Source of the DNA: an uncultured Bacilli bacterium | GTDB taxonomy: Bacteria; Bacillota_I; Bacilli_A; RF39; UBA660 | DNA: 64,000 nt | Assembly (NCBI GenBank): GCA_934162195.1 | Contig: CAKPHO010000004.1 | Location: 1-64,000 of the forward strand | Reading direction: 5' to 3' | Part shown: positions 1-8,594 of the stretch, one piece after another | Layout of the letters: every line of letters begins with the position of its first letter | How positions within the stretch are numbered: position 1 is the first letter of the stretch | Translations under genes and position numbers: made by a program | The notes under the pieces: model-generated | What the model was told of the DNA's origin: nothing | Database searches by the model: none | What the model saw: only the letters and a program-made list of their open reading frames with translations

Positions 1-503
1 TATTTAATATTTCTTTTCTTCTAAATTTTAATAAATCATCAGTTGCATCTATCCAATCCTTCATTGTCATTACATGTCTTTGTTTTGCCTCATCCTCTGC
101 AAATACCAAAAATAAATTTGTGAAATCTTTCAAATTATTCATTTCTTCTTCGTTTAAATAATTCTTTGCAATAATCACATCATACTTATATATTAAACCA
201 TCAAGAGAATTTTTTCAATTAGTTAGTCCCATATGTTTTTTCTGAGTTTGCTCTACTATATATTAATTCAGCAGCAGTATGTCCACTTATAGCATAATGT
301 AATTTATTTTGAACTGTTTTAAAAAAATCTTTTGTTATTTCCGAATCTTTATCATAATCAACACTACAAGAAGAATATATATCGGTTATTTTTTGATAAA
401 ATCTTCTCTCGCTTGAACGAATATTTCTAATTCTTTCAAGTATTTCTTCAAAATAATCCTCGCCAAATATGTAATTAGGATTTTTTAATCTTTCTTCATC
501 CAT
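1..503 (-). pseudogene. RhuM-family protein remnant (frameshift, nonsense codon, N-terminus missing, runs off window)
   Basis: The frame at 219-503 begins at a Met (MDEERLKNPNY) that in intact RhuM proteins lies well inside the chain, so the N-terminal DNA-binding part is absent. It continues through the family block FFKTVQNKLHYAISGHTAAE and stops at 219. In another frame the family C-terminus carries on to the window edge (GLTN, stop, KNSLDGLIYKYDVIIAKNYL, then MTMKDWIDATDDLLKF). The switch lies in a run of six A near 233-238, and the in-frame TGA at 215-217 sits where relatives have Trp (TTWKNSPDG). RhuM-type genes are usually accessory genes near restriction or mobile loci. It starts just after the rdgB stop, so the 5' end may have been lost in a recombination event. 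The family call rests on remembered motifs. Confidence 0.72.
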
Positions 504-505
504 AA

Positions 506-1108
506 CTACACCATTTTATTTTTTATATATTCATTTACCATTTCTAAAGCTTTTTTGCGGGGACTTATTTTTAATTTCTCTTCAGTAGTAATTTGTGCTA
601 GAGTATTGCCTGTTTCTGATTCAAAAATCTCATCAAACCCAAAGCCATTTTCGCCACGTGTATTCTCACTGATAATACCATCTAAAACAGCTTCAAATGT
701 TTCTTCATGATTTTTATCTTTCAAAGCAATTACCGTTGTGTAATGGCAACCTCTGTTTTTCTTTGGAACTCCATCTACCTTTTTAAGTAACTCTAGATTT
801 TTAGTGTGATCATCAGCAGCTATAAAACGAGCAGTATGTACCCCAGGAAATCCATTTAATGCATCTATTGATATACCCGAGTCATCGGCAATGCAAATAA
901 AATCATCACCAAGTTCTTTATATAAACAATTAACTTTTTCTAATGCATTTCCTTTAAAAGTATCTTGTTCTTCAGTTACTATTATTTCTTTTCCTAACTT
1001 TTTCTCCATGTCTATAATTGATAAAACCTCATAATCTTTAAAAATCTCTTTAATTTCTCTTATTTTACCTTTATTGTTAGATGCAACTACGACAATTTTT
1101 TTATTCAT
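506..1108 (-). CDS. rdgB: XTP/dITP diphosphatase (RdgB/HAM1 family)
   Basis: This enzyme hydrolyses non-canonical purine nucleotides such as XTP and dITP to monophosphates, cleaning the nucleotide pool in the cytosol. The 200-residue chain has the family N-terminus ASNNKGKIREI (residues 9-19), the TEEQDTFKGNALEK block, the acidic catalytic block ADDSGISIDALNGFPGVHTAR and the ENGFGFDEIF substrate loop, so it looks complete. The ATG at 1108 follows GGAAGTGAT. It ends in TAG immediately before the RhuM remnant. The upstream neighbour is separated by a terminator, so it probably has its own promoter. Confidence 0.95.
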   Translation of the reverse strand: MNKKIVVVASNNKGKIREIKEIFKDYEVLSIIDMEKKLGKEIIVTEEQDTFKGNALEKVNCLYKELGDDFICIADDSGISIDALNGFPGVHTARFIAADDHTKNLELLKKVDGVPKKNRGCHYTTVIALKDKNHEETFEAVLDGIISENTRGENGFGFDEIFESETGNTLAQITTEEKLKISPRKKALEMVNEYIKNKMV

Positions 1109-1137
1109 TTATATCACTTCCTAATAAGCTTATTATA

Positions 1138-1172
1138 TCACAAAAAGAGTAGACTTTTCATCTACTCTTTAA
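1138..1172 (-). terminator. Intrinsic terminator after the 1185-2091 gene pair
   Basis: On the minus strand AAAGAGTAGA and TCTACTCTTT form a 10-bp stem with a TGAAAAG loop, followed by a short T run. It ends the transcript of the two small genes above and separates them from rdgB. Confidence 0.85.
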
Positions 1173-1184
1173 TAATTTTTATCT

Positions 1185-1553
1185 TCATTCATCCAGTTTT
1201 TTTCTCAATTTCAAAATTACTTCTTTATCTTTAGACCTATTTAATTTTTCTTTTATCTTTAAACATTCTTTTAAATTTAAAAATTTTATTCCATCAATTA
1301 TAACAATTTCATTTGGGTAATAAAAATTCTTTCCTATTTCAAATTTATCATAATACTTTATATTTGTTTTAAATGCACCTAATTTTTCTTTCCAATTGAT
1401 TTTTTTATAATAATCCTCACTACAACTCAAATCTATGTCGGCAGTATTATCTATTACATTCTGAACAACTAATGACGCTCCACTTATAACAATAATTTCG
1501 TTTAAATCTAAATCAATATTTTTTAATTTATCTGTTATTTCTTTTTTATTCAT
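1185..1553 (-). CDS. Small nucleotidyltransferase-fold-like protein of unknown role
   Basis: About 122 residues. The block IVISGASLVVQNVIDNTADIDLSCS resembles the G-[AG]-x-L ... T-x-D-I-D signature of stand-alone nucleotidyltransferase-fold proteins, such as those near toxin-antitoxin genes, but the chain is short and a second catalytic acidic residue is not obvious. The start is taken at ATG 1553, inside ATGAATAA that overlaps the upstream stop; the same overlap joins rnhB to its neighbour at 32217-32224. An ATG at 1571 would add six residues but has no ribosome site. It ends in TGA. Function is not assigned. Confidence 0.6.
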   Translation of the reverse strand: MNKKEITDKLKNIDLDLNEIIVISGASLVVQNVIDNTADIDLSCSEDYYKKINWKEKLGAFKTNIKYYDKFEIGKNFYYPNEIVIIDGIKFLNLKECLKIKEKLNRSKDKEVILKLRKKLDE

Positions 1554-2091
1554 TATACCATGTATTTCCATTATCAGTACTATAATAAACTAGATTCTCG
1601 TTATGATCTATAATATAGACTGAACATTCTAATTTTAATTTGTCATTTTCATAATAAGGCATCTTTTCGATACTTATTAAATCAATATTTTCATTATCAT
1701 ATGTGATTTCTGCTTGCTTAAATGTAATTCCTCCATCATCAGTTACTAATAATCCTTTAAAATTTTTATTTCTATCTAAATAACCAGTATCTATAATAAA
1801 GCCTAAATTTTCATCTAAAAATTCAAACTTAGCTTCAAGGCTTACTTCAACCATTTCCTCAGTAACCTTTTCAAAACTTTTTCCATTATTATTACTTTTT
1901 TCTACACCAATAACCATTCTTTGCCCTAAACTATAATCATATCTTCGAACTTGTAAAACATTATTATTAATTTTTTTAGTATATAGTATATCACTATCAA
2001 TTAAATGTGGTGTCTTATCTAAGACCATCATTAAAAAAATAATAAGTAAAAACAATAAAAATATTGCTAAAGATATTAAAATTTTTTTCAT
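1546..2091 (-). CDS. Membrane-anchored protein with Asp-box (BNR-like) repeats
   Basis: A 181-residue protein with one N-terminal membrane segment (residues about 4-24, ILISLAIFLLFLLIIFLMMV) and an extracellular part holding three Asp-box-like motifs: SNNNGKSFEKV, TDDGGITFKQA and STDNGNTWYNE. Such boxes mark beta-propeller blades in sialidase-like and photosynthesis-assembly-like proteins, but three blades are too few for a complete propeller. The ATG follows GGTGATGAT. It overlaps the next gene by eight bases, so the two are probably translationally coupled. Role unknown. Confidence 0.7.
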   Translation of the reverse strand: MKKILISLAIFLLFLLIIFLMMVLDKTPHLIDSDILYTKKINNNVLQVRRYDYSLGQRMVIGVEKSNNNGKSFEKVTEEMVEVSLEAKFEFLDENLGFIIDTGYLDRNKNFKGLLVTDDGGITFKQAEITYDNENIDLISIEKMPYYENDKLKLECSVYIIDHNENLVYYSTDNGNTWYNE

Positions 2092-2129
2092 ATCATCACC
2101 AATATAATTATATCACTTATTTTAGAAAA

Positions 2130-2153
2130 AACATCTCTTGAAGAGATGTTAAT
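2130..2153 (-). terminator. Terminator of the collagen-like gene
   Basis: Minus strand AACATCTCTTCAAGAGATGT is a near-perfect hairpin followed by TTTTTT, just after the TAA of the collagen-like gene. Confidence 0.88.
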
Positions 2154-2987
2154 TTAAGATATTCTTATAATATTTAGATAAGCATTTGTTCCAGCTCCTG
2201 GAGAAATAGTTGCTTCTGTACTAGATTGTATCGCTAAACCTATATTATCTCCGGCACTAAAAGAATTTATAGTACTTCCTATAAAATCTGTATCTGTATT
2301 TGCTTGAACTGTTTTTTTGATGGTTGTACTTCCAATTGCAACATTATTTTGTTTTACTTCTACTGTTAAATCGGCATTAGCACTAGAACTTCCATTAAAA
2401 TAATAATCGACTTGATATACTCCATCTTGAGTTACTGTTAACATATTTTGTGTTCCTTGAGTTACATTAGATATTGGCCCATTACTGTCTAATGGTATAT
2501 TTTGTGGAATATTTGTTTCAAGAGATATAGTGTTTACTGTTGTATTATACTTTCTACCAAATGTGCTAAAAGTTGGACCCGTTGGTCCTATAGGCCCTTG
2601 TTCCCCAGTTTGACCTTGTAATCCTTGTGGACCCTGTGGTCCTGTTGGACCTGTTGGGCCTGTTGGACCTTGTAGACCTATTTGTCCCTGTACTCCTTGA
2701 GCACCTTGTGGACCCTGTGGTCCTGTTGGTCCCGGAATTCCTTGCTTCCCTGTAGCTCCAGTTGCACCACTAGGAATTGTAAAATTTAATACAACATTTT
2801 CATTCGTGCCACTATTAGTAATTGTTGCATTTGTTCCTGGAGCACCAGTTGTTACGTTGCCTATTGCTATTGTCGCTGGTCCTTGCGGCCCAGTTGGCCC
2901 TGGAATTCCTCTGGCGATAAGTCTTCTCTTACATTTTCTACCCTCTTCTAAAATTTCTTGAATTCTATTAGAACATTCTTCGCTCAT
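2154..2987 (-). CDS. Collagen-like (Gly-X-Y) surface protein, BclA-like
   Basis: 277 residues. A short charged N-terminus (1-25) is followed by a Gly-X-Y triplet segment in two blocks (about 26-38 and 76-140), rich in GPTGPQGP and GATGATG, interrupted by a 35-residue non-collagenous insert. A C-terminal beta-rich domain of about 135 residues ([13 protein letters not shown] ... AYLNIIRIS) resembles the C1q/TNF-like head of BclA-type exosporium proteins. No signal peptide is visible, as is usual for spore-surface collagen-like proteins assembled from the mother cell. The site AAAGGAGA precedes the ATG. The leader contains CATAAAATA, which fits a sigma-E/K type -10 (CATAnnnTA), but no convincing -35 was found. 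A spore-surface location is inferred. Confidence 0.85.
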   Translation of the reverse strand: MSEECSNRIQEILEEGRKCKRRLIARGIPGPTGPQGPATIAIGNVTTGAPGTNATITNSGTNENVVLNFTIPSGATGATGKQGIPGPTGPQGPQGAQGVQGQIGLQGPTGPTGPTGPQGPQGLQGQTGEQGPIGPTGPTFSTFGRKYNTTVNTISLETNIPQNIPLDSNGPISNVTQGTQNMLTVTQDGVYQVDYYFNGSSSANADLTVEVKQNNVAIGSTTIKKTVQANTDTDFIGSTINSFSAGDNIGLAIQSSTEATISPGAGTNAYLNIIRIS

Positions 2988-3041
2988 TATAAAAATCTCC
3001 TTTCAATATTATTTTATGAAGAGAGTTTTTTTTGACAATTG

Positions 3042-4646
3042 TTATTGACTATTATAATTATTTTTTCTTTCAACAATTAAAACTTTTTGTTTATTCTTTT
3101 TATAAGCAGTGTCAAGATTTTGATGAAGTCCTAATACTTTTTCTTGTTCAAACTCAAGTTTTCCTTGAATTTTATTAAGTTCATCTAAATAAGATACTAA
3201 CGAAGATTGGTATTCAATATCTGAACCATACTCATTTAATATACTTTGTCTAATATCTTTTACTTGATTTAATGAATCACTAAGTAAAAAATCTATACGA
3301 TTTAAGTAATTTGAAGTAGTTAGAATTTCTTTTTCTAAATTTTCATAAATATATGTTATTTGAATATCAGGATTTAAAATTCTTTTTACACTTCTCAAAG
3401 AATTATTTATCATTATTCCACTTACTAATCCACCCAACATTTTATTTTGAAATAAGTTTATAGGAAACAAGCCAAAAGAAAAATTAAAAATGGAAGAAAC
3501 CAAGTTTTTAGTGTAATAAAATACAGTTGGTCTTCTTCTTTTTATAGTCATTTTAGAAAGAGAACGTTCTAGTTTTGCTACTTTTTTTTGTTCTTTAATA
3601 AGGCTATCATAAATAATTTTATTAGCTAAAGTTAATTCAAATAGTTTATTATTATCTTCTTTTTCTTTATTTTTTTCTTTATTTTCTATTTTTGGTTGTT
3701 CTTGTTTGTTAGTTTTATTATCTAAAATATTATTATTTTTTTTGTTAATAATTATTTCTTTTTTTCTTTTTTCTAATTGAATCAAAGTTTCGTCGCACAA
3801 GCTTATTTTATCTTTTATCTTTTTATCATTTTTTCTTATTTCATATAAATCAATATCTTTTATTTTGATATAACTTTCTAACTCTTTAAATCCAGGGAGA
3901 GACTTTAATGATTCATACTTAAATATGATATCTTCTATCTTTAGTCTTAATTGTTTTATTTCAAATTCATAATCAAATAAATCATTATATTCTTCCGTTT
4001 TAGTAATTTTTAAACTAATATCATTTATTTTTTTATAATATTTATCCAGGTCTTTGTTTAGCTCTTTTACTTCTAAAATAGGGGTATAAGTCTTCTTAGG
4101 ATTTTTTATTTCTATATCCAATTTATTTTCTTTACCATTTTTAATCATTTCTTGATTTAAGTTTTGTTTTTTCTCGTTTTTCGCATGATTATGTTTTATT
4201 ATTTCTGCAAGTGTTTCTTTTTTAATACTATTTTTTATAACTTCAACTCTTTTTATATATGTATCTATTTTCTTAGTGTTTTTACCTGAACTAAATTGTT
4301 TTTCCTTAACTAGTTCTTTATCTATTTGTTCAAGTTTTTTAACATCTTCAACATCAATTGTTTTTTTATCTAATTTTAATTCTAAATTAACAATTTCTAA
4401 CTCTATGTTTGTATTTTTATCTTTAATTTTGGGTTCAAACAATCCCAAAAAAAGACCGAGAATTGTTAATCCAAAGACTTTTGGTTTGCTATAATGTTTT
4501 CCTGTTAGTAACATTTGTTTCTCTTTTATTTCTTTTTTTTGTTTCTTTTTTAGTTCCCTAATTTTTTTTCTTTGTTCTTTTTTATACCTTAAAAATAAAT
4601 ACCATGAACGTATTCTATCTTTTAAACTTCCTTTTTGATTAGGCAT
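3042..4646 (-). CDS. Large coiled-coil membrane-associated protein, unknown
   Basis: 534 very Lys/Glu-rich residues. The basic N-terminus (about 1-50) is followed by a short hydrophobic stretch VFGLTILGLFLGLF, a long predicted coiled coil (about 75-330), a second amphipathic or membrane region around VFYYTKNLVSSIFNFSFGLFPINLF (about 375-400) and a C-terminal helical tail. No catalytic motif is seen. The start is the ATG at 4646, five bases after AGGTGATG; the GTG three codons upstream overlaps that site. It follows the glycosyltransferase gene after a terminator and precedes the collagen-like gene. It could be a structural protein of the spore or envelope, but this is only a guess from context. 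Confidence 0.6.
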   Translation of the reverse strand: MPNQKGSLKDRIRSWYLFLRYKKEQRKKIRELKKKQKKEIKEKQMLLTGKHYSKPKVFGLTILGLFLGLFEPKIKDKNTNIELEIVNLELKLDKKTIDVEDVKKLEQIDKELVKEKQFSSGKNTKKIDTYIKRVEVIKNSIKKETLAEIIKHNHAKNEKKQNLNQEMIKNGKENKLDIEIKNPKKTYTPILEVKELNKDLDKYYKKINDISLKITKTEEYNDLFDYEFEIKQLRLKIEDIIFKYESLKSLPGFKELESYIKIKDIDLYEIRKNDKKIKDKISLCDETLIQLEKRKKEIIINKKNNNILDNKTNKQEQPKIENKEKNKEKEDNNKLFELTLANKIIYDSLIKEQKKVAKLERSLSKMTIKRRRPTVFYYTKNLVSSIFNFSFGLFPINLFQNKMLGGLVSGIMINNSLRSVKRILNPDIQITYIYENLEKEILTTSNYLNRIDFLLSDSLNQVKDIRQSILNEYGSDIEYQSSLVSYLDELNKIQGKLEFEQEKVLGLHQNLDTAYKKNKQKVLIVERKNNYNSQ

Positions 4647-4668
4647 AAACATCACCTACTTCATTATA

Positions 4669-4697
4669 TCATAAAAAGTAGAATTAATTTTCTACTT
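4669..4697 (-). terminator. Terminator overlapping the glycosyltransferase stop codon
   Basis: Minus strand AAAAAGTAGAA, AATTAA loop, TTCTACTTTTT: the hairpin begins within the last codons of the gene at 4684-5727 and ends in T residues. Confidence 0.8.
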
Positions 4698-5727
4698 TTT
4701 CTTTGTGTTCATTATATATTTTAGTATAAAATTCTTTCCAAATTTTTAGTATATTTTCTTTACTATAAAATTCGCTTATTTCTTTAGAGTTTTTGCTTTG
4801 TTTTTGATACAACTTTTTGTTATCTTTTAGCTCATCAATTAATTTTATAAATTCTTTATTATTTTTACCACTTAAATATTTATCAAATAAAATGTCGTGA
4901 TATAAATCTAAATCTCTTAACAATAAAGGTTTATGACAATTTACAGCTTCTAGGATTGTCATTGGAAAAAGTTCATTATATGATGGCATAAAAAGTAAGT
5001 CTGCCATGTTGAACATATCATTCATCTTATCTCTTTTAATGATTCCCGTAAATATAACATTTTTAGGAGGATTATCAACTATTTCTTTTAATTCATCATA
5101 CCCGTCTGTTATCTTACCAAAAGAAAATCCACCACACCATACGAATTGAACATCTGGCATTTTTTTAGCAACTTTGACAAAATCAACAACACCTTTTCTT
5201 GTTTGAATTTGACCTGCACCTAAGACAACAAACTTATCATCAGCTATACCAAGTTCTTTTCTTATTTTTTTTACTTCTGTTTTATTTTTCTTAAAGAATT
5301 TTTCTTTTGATACATAATTTGGTATATATACTATTTTCTCTCTTTTTATCCCATATTTTACTAAATCATCAATAAAAATAGGATTTACCACTACTAAGTA
5401 ATCTGCGGCATTATAAAATTTAATAATATATTTTTTAAATATTCCAAACGCTACTTTAGGTAATTTTAAACTTCCATCTAATGTATCAGGCAAAAAATGA
5501 CAATACGCCACATTAACCCCTTTATTTAATTTCATTTTAATATAACTTTGTGGTTCTGTAGTATGTGCATGAATAATATCAGCTTTTTTACTTGAATTAA
5601 TACTAACTTCAAATAGATCTTGTGCTCCTTCATCTAACAAGTTAATTAATTCTTGATATGCACTACCAACACCTTGCCCTTCAACTGTATCAGCCATTGA
5701 CAACATATTTATTTTTATTTTTTCCAT
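4684..5727 (-). CDS. GT4-family (GT-B) glycosyltransferase
   Basis: 347 residues with a two-Rossmann GT-B layout. The N-terminal domain has MLSMADTVEGQGVGSAYQEL and the DIIHAHTTEP acceptor-side block; the C-terminal donor domain has GAGQIQTRKGVVDF, FTGIIKRDKMNDMFNMADLL and the E-x7-E motif ELFPMTILEAVNC. These are family-4 retaining nucleotide-sugar transferase features. Several enzymes with a similar N-terminus make glycolipids on diacylglycerol, so a membrane glycolipid or glycolipid-anchor role is possible but unproven. No membrane segment is visible, so it probably acts peripherally on the membrane. It lies downstream of the sporulation cluster, 24 bp after ylmC, and could be cotranscribed with it. 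The ATG follows GGTGATAAG. Confidence 0.85.
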   Translation of the reverse strand: MEKIKINMLSMADTVEGQGVGSAYQELINLLDEGAQDLFEVSINSSKKADIIHAHTTEPQSYIKMKLNKGVNVAYCHFLPDTLDGSLKLPKVAFGIFKKYIIKFYNAADYLVVVNPIFIDDLVKYGIKREKIVYIPNYVSKEKFFKKNKTEVKKIRKELGIADDKFVVLGAGQIQTRKGVVDFVKVAKKMPDVQFVWCGGFSFGKITDGYDELKEIVDNPPKNVIFTGIIKRDKMNDMFNMADLLFMPSYNELFPMTILEAVNCHKPLLLRDLDLYHDILFDKYLSGKNNKEFIKLIDELKDNKKLYQKQSKNSKEISEFYSKENILKIWKEFYTKIYNEHKEKVEN

Positions 5728-5751
5728 CTTATCACCATCTAAATTATAACA

Positions 5752-5982
5752 TTAATTATTAATACTTACAAGAATAACATCTTCGCCTATCTTAGATATT
5801 TGGTTCCATTTTATTTCTACTTCATTACTACTTGTAAACATCGAAATAATAAATTTACTTTTTTCAACAATTAAACCATCCATATTACCTTTTTCATCTA
5901 ATCTAATATCAATAATATTACCTATTTTAACTCCATCATTTATATTAACAACATCTTTATGTTGCAAATCAGAAAGTCTCAT
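5752..5982 (-). CDS. ylmC: YlmC/YmxH-family PRC-barrel protein
   Basis: A 76-residue single PRC-barrel domain. MRLSDLQHKDVVNINDGVKIGNI matches the YlmC/YmxH family, whose members are common in spore formers. In Bacillus ylmC lies just downstream of spoIIGA-sigE-sigG, and here it follows sigG by about 40 bases, the same order. The conserved body is complete: beta-barrel first half, then GLIVEKSKFI, then a closing EIKWNQISKIGEDVILV. The molecular function of the family is not well defined; it may bind protein or RNA partners. The ATG follows AGGTGGT. Confidence 0.85.
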   Translation of the reverse strand: MRLSDLQHKDVVNINDGVKIGNIIDIRLDEKGNMDGLIVEKSKFIISMFTSSNEVEIKWNQISKIGEDVILVSINN

Positions 5983-6022
5983 ACTACCACCTACATAATT
6001 TTATGAACAAAAAAAGCAGTTA

Positions 6023-6799
6023 TTACAACATCATTTTTTTGATATTGTCTATTCCACTTTTTTCTAATCTTGATATTTGGGCTTGAGATATACCAATTTC
6101 TTCAGCTAATTCCATCTGTGTCTTTCCAATAATATATCTTTCAAGTAATATATGTTTTTCCTTTTCTTTTAATTTGTTAATAGCATCTTTTAACGCCAAC
6201 TTAGTTTCTTTATCATATAAAGAATTTTTTTTGTCTTGAATTTGATCTTCAAGATAAATCGTATCTCCTCCATCACTATAAATAGGCTCAGACATACTTA
6301 TTGTATCTCTCATTGATTCTAATGCATTAACAATTTCAAATTCACTTATATTTAATTTTTCGGCGATCATCTGGATAGTTGGTTCTTTTCCTAATTCACC
6401 TATTAGTACTTCCTTCATTTTCATAGCTTGATAAGCAATATCTTTAACACTTCGCGATATCCTAACACTATTGTTATCTCTCAAATATCTTTTTACTTCT
6501 CCTAAAATCATCGGTACTGCATATGTTGAAAATTTAACTTCGTGTGACAAGTCAAAATTGTCTATCGCTTTAATAAGTCCTATACAACCAATCTGAAATA
6601 AATCATCCATATTATCTGTTCTATTGTTATACTTCTTTAAAATAGATAAAACTAACTTAAGATTTCCGTTAACTAAATCCTCCTTAGCAAATTTATCTCC
6701 GGATTGATATCTTTTGAAAAGATCAACCATTTCATTATTAGTTAACACTTTAATATTCGCAGTATTCACGCCACATATTTCTACTTTATGACGTGCCAT
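6023..6799 (-). CDS. sigG: Forespore sigma factor SigG (or F-like)
   Basis: 258-residue sigma-70 family factor. The N-terminus MARHKVEICGVNT matches the SigG-specific start, including the conserved EICGV motif linked to CsfB and SpoIIAB control. Region 2 carries LVNGNLKLVLSILKKYNNR, DDLFQIGCIGLIKAIDNFDLSHEVKFSTYAVPMILGEVKRYLRDN. Region 3 holds SRSVKDIAYQA and region 4 has a helix-turn-helix TQMELAEEIGISQAQISRLEK. In sporulation it drives late forespore genes after engulfment. The open frame extends 16 residues further, but GGGAGGAATAAA places the start at 6799. Position after sigE is the classical arrangement, though here one unrelated gene intervenes. Confidence 0.93.
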   Translation of the reverse strand: MARHKVEICGVNTANIKVLTNNEMVDLFKRYQSGDKFAKEDLVNGNLKLVLSILKKYNNRTDNMDDLFQIGCIGLIKAIDNFDLSHEVKFSTYAVPMILGEVKRYLRDNNSVRISRSVKDIAYQAMKMKEVLIGELGKEPTIQMIAEKLNISEFEIVNALESMRDTISMSEPIYSDGGDTIYLEDQIQDKKNSLYDKETKLALKDAINKLKEKEKHILLERYIIGKTQMELAEEIGISQAQISRLEKSGIDNIKKMML

Positions 6800-6865
6800 T
6801 TTATTCCTCCCATTATATAATGGTAAAATAAATATAAAATTAAACATAATTTTTTAAATAACAAA

Positions 6866-6895
6866 AAAAGTGAACGCAAAAATTCATTCACTTCT
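6866..6895 (-). terminator. Terminator after the gene at 6908-7816
   Basis: Minus strand AGTGAA ... TTCACT pairs around a TGAATTTTTGCG-like loop and is followed by seven T. It separates the inserted gene from sigG, so sigG should have its own promoter. Confidence 0.75.
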
Positions 6896-6907
6896 TTAAA
6901 ATTATAT

Positions 6908-7816
6908 CTAAACAATTTTCTTAACTAATGAATAGTCATACACAACATCTTTTTCTGGAGTTATCGTATATAAAATGCTTTTATCAACATTTATTCCCAG
7001 AGAATCTATCATTGCGCAAAAACTAGGGTTAGTATGTTTTTTGTTCTTGTTTATAATTAAAACTTTCTTATTTTCCGAATCAATGTCAGCAATGTTTATC
7101 GCCGTGGGATTAAGCTTTTTATTTATACTAATATATATTTCATTAGATTCTTTTATTAAATTATTATCTAGTGCATATTTAATCAAAATTTTAGCAACCA
7201 TTAATGAATCTTCATTATAATATTTAGGAACAATATTAATTTTTTTAGTTGTACTAAGAATTCTCATAATTCTTTTTTTTATTTTTACAAGTTCCTTATA
7301 TTTTTTTAATAAACCTTCTTCATTTTCATATCCGTATAAATATCCATCATTTACTATTTCACGATATGTAATTAAATCAGTTTCAAATTCAAACGGTAAA
7401 TATCCTCTGTTTTTTTCTTTTCCTGCTTTTTCAATTTTTATACACCAATTATAATTAAAATCTTCTTCTTTTATAGCTATTTCAGGAAGCCAAAAAACAT
7501 AATTATTTTTATTATTGTTATAACATAAATATCTATAATTTGTAGAATATGAATTACATAAAAAATCGTATCCACCTAAACCTATTCCATATTTACATAC
7601 TATCTTATCAGGAATATCAAACATACCAATAAAACTTTCGTCATATGCAACTTTATCAAAACTTTCAAAGCAAGATTCTGCATTTAAAAACAAATGAACA
7701 TAATTTTTATCTTCTTCATATTTGTGAGTATTAATACTATCTTCAAAACTGTTTTTATTATTATGAATCTTTTTATTTTGAAATTCCTCTTTAGACATTA
7801 ATCTATAAAAAATCAT
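6908..7816 (-). CDS. Unknown protein inserted between sigE and sigG
   Basis: 302 residues, not recognised. The N-terminus MIFYRLMSKEEFQNKK, followed by YVHLFLNAESCFESF and DFLCNSYSTNYRYLCYNN, is faintly like the opening of ADP-ribosyltransferase-fold or RES-like toxins, but no catalytic set could be traced. The C-terminal half (KKRIMRIL ... VVYDYSLVKKIV) is alpha/beta and Lys/Asn-rich. No signal peptide or membrane segment. The site AAGGGGAAAGAATT lies before the ATG. It has its own downstream terminator and breaks the otherwise conserved spoIIGA-sigE-sigG string, suggesting a later insertion; base composition is not clearly different from its neighbours. Confidence 0.6.
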   Translation of the reverse strand: MIFYRLMSKEEFQNKKIHNNKNSFEDSINTHKYEEDKNYVHLFLNAESCFESFDKVAYDESFIGMFDIPDKIVCKYGIGLGGYDFLCNSYSTNYRYLCYNNNKNNYVFWLPEIAIKEEDFNYNWCIKIEKAGKEKNRGYLPFEFETDLITYREIVNDGYLYGYENEEGLLKKYKELVKIKKRIMRILSTTKKINIVPKYYNEDSLMVAKILIKYALDNNLIKESNEIYISINKKLNPTAINIADIDSENKKVLIINKNKKHTNPSFCAMIDSLGINVDKSILYTITPEKDVVYDYSLVKKIV

Positions 7817-7863
7817 AATTCTTTCCCCTTCTTTTTTGAATGATTTTTATTATAACACAAAAA

Positions 7864-7902
7864 TTTACATTTTAACACAAAAAAAGCACAAAATTTGTAC
7901 TC
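7864..7902 (-). terminator. Terminator of spoIIGA-sigE
   Basis: Minus strand GTACAAA, T, TTTGTGC (one G-T pair) followed by seven T starts right after the sigE TGA. It supports TGA being the real stop of sigE. Confidence 0.8.
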
Positions 7903-8593
7903 AATATTTAGCTACACATTTTAACTTTTTTATTACCTTTTTTTCAATTCGAGATATATATGATTGACTTATACCTAACTTTTCAGCCACTTCCTTTTGC
8001 GTCATTTCTTTATGATTGAAAAGACCATATCTTAAAACCATTATCTCTTTATCTCGATCATTTAATTTGGAAATTTCTTTATACATCATTTTTTTATCTG
8101 TTTCATCCTCTATTCCTTTTGTCACAATATCAGAATCTGTTCCTAATATATCTTCTAAATGGAGTTCATTCCCTTCCGCATCATAACTTAAACTATCTTC
8201 AAAGCTAACCTCACTTTTCCTTCTTTTATTTTTTCTTAAAAACATTAATATTTCATTATCGATACATCTTGATGCGTAAGTTGCTAATTTAATATTTTTA
8301 TCGGGCTTATAAGTCTTTATTCCCTTTATGAGACCAATACTTCCAATACTAACTAAATCTTCTAAATCAACACCTGTATTTTCATACTTTTTGGATAAAA
8401 ATACCACTAATCTAAGATTGTGTTCTATTAACTTTTCTCTAGCAAATTCGTCTCCATTACCAGCTCTTATAACATAATCTAGTTCTTCTTCCTTAGAAAG
8501 TGGTGCTGGTAACTTATCCGCGCTTCCGACATAAAAAATAGAATGTTCGCCACAAAATATTCTTATAATAAAATTAATAACTTTCTTTAACAT
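7901..8593 (-). CDS. sigE: Mother-cell sigma factor SigE precursor
   Basis: 230 residues. The pro-region (about residues 1-22, MLKKVINFIIRIFCGEHSIF) is membrane-associating; processing by SpoIIGA is expected near FYVGSADKLPAPLSKEEE, equivalent to the Tyr-Tyr site in Bacillus. Region 2 shows LIEHNLRLVVFLSKKYENTG, DLEDLVSIGSIGLIKGIKTY, KLATYASRCIDNEILMFLR. Region 4 carries TQKEVAEKLGISQSYISRIEK. It directs early mother-cell genes after septation. It follows spoIIGA with one base between stop and ATG, and the spoIIGA 3' end supplies the ribosome site AGGAGG, a tight translational coupling of protease and substrate. It ends in TGA. Confidence 0.95.
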   Translation of the reverse strand: MLKKVINFIIRIFCGEHSIFYVGSADKLPAPLSKEEELDYVIRAGNGDEFAREKLIEHNLRLVVFLSKKYENTGVDLEDLVSIGSIGLIKGIKTYKPDKNIKLATYASRCIDNEILMFLRKNKRRKSEVSFEDSLSYDAEGNELHLEDILGTDSDIVTKGIEDETDKKMMYKEISKLNDRDKEIMVLRYGLFNHKEMTQKEVAEKLGISQSYISRIEKKVIKKLKCVAKY

Positions 8594-8594
8594 T

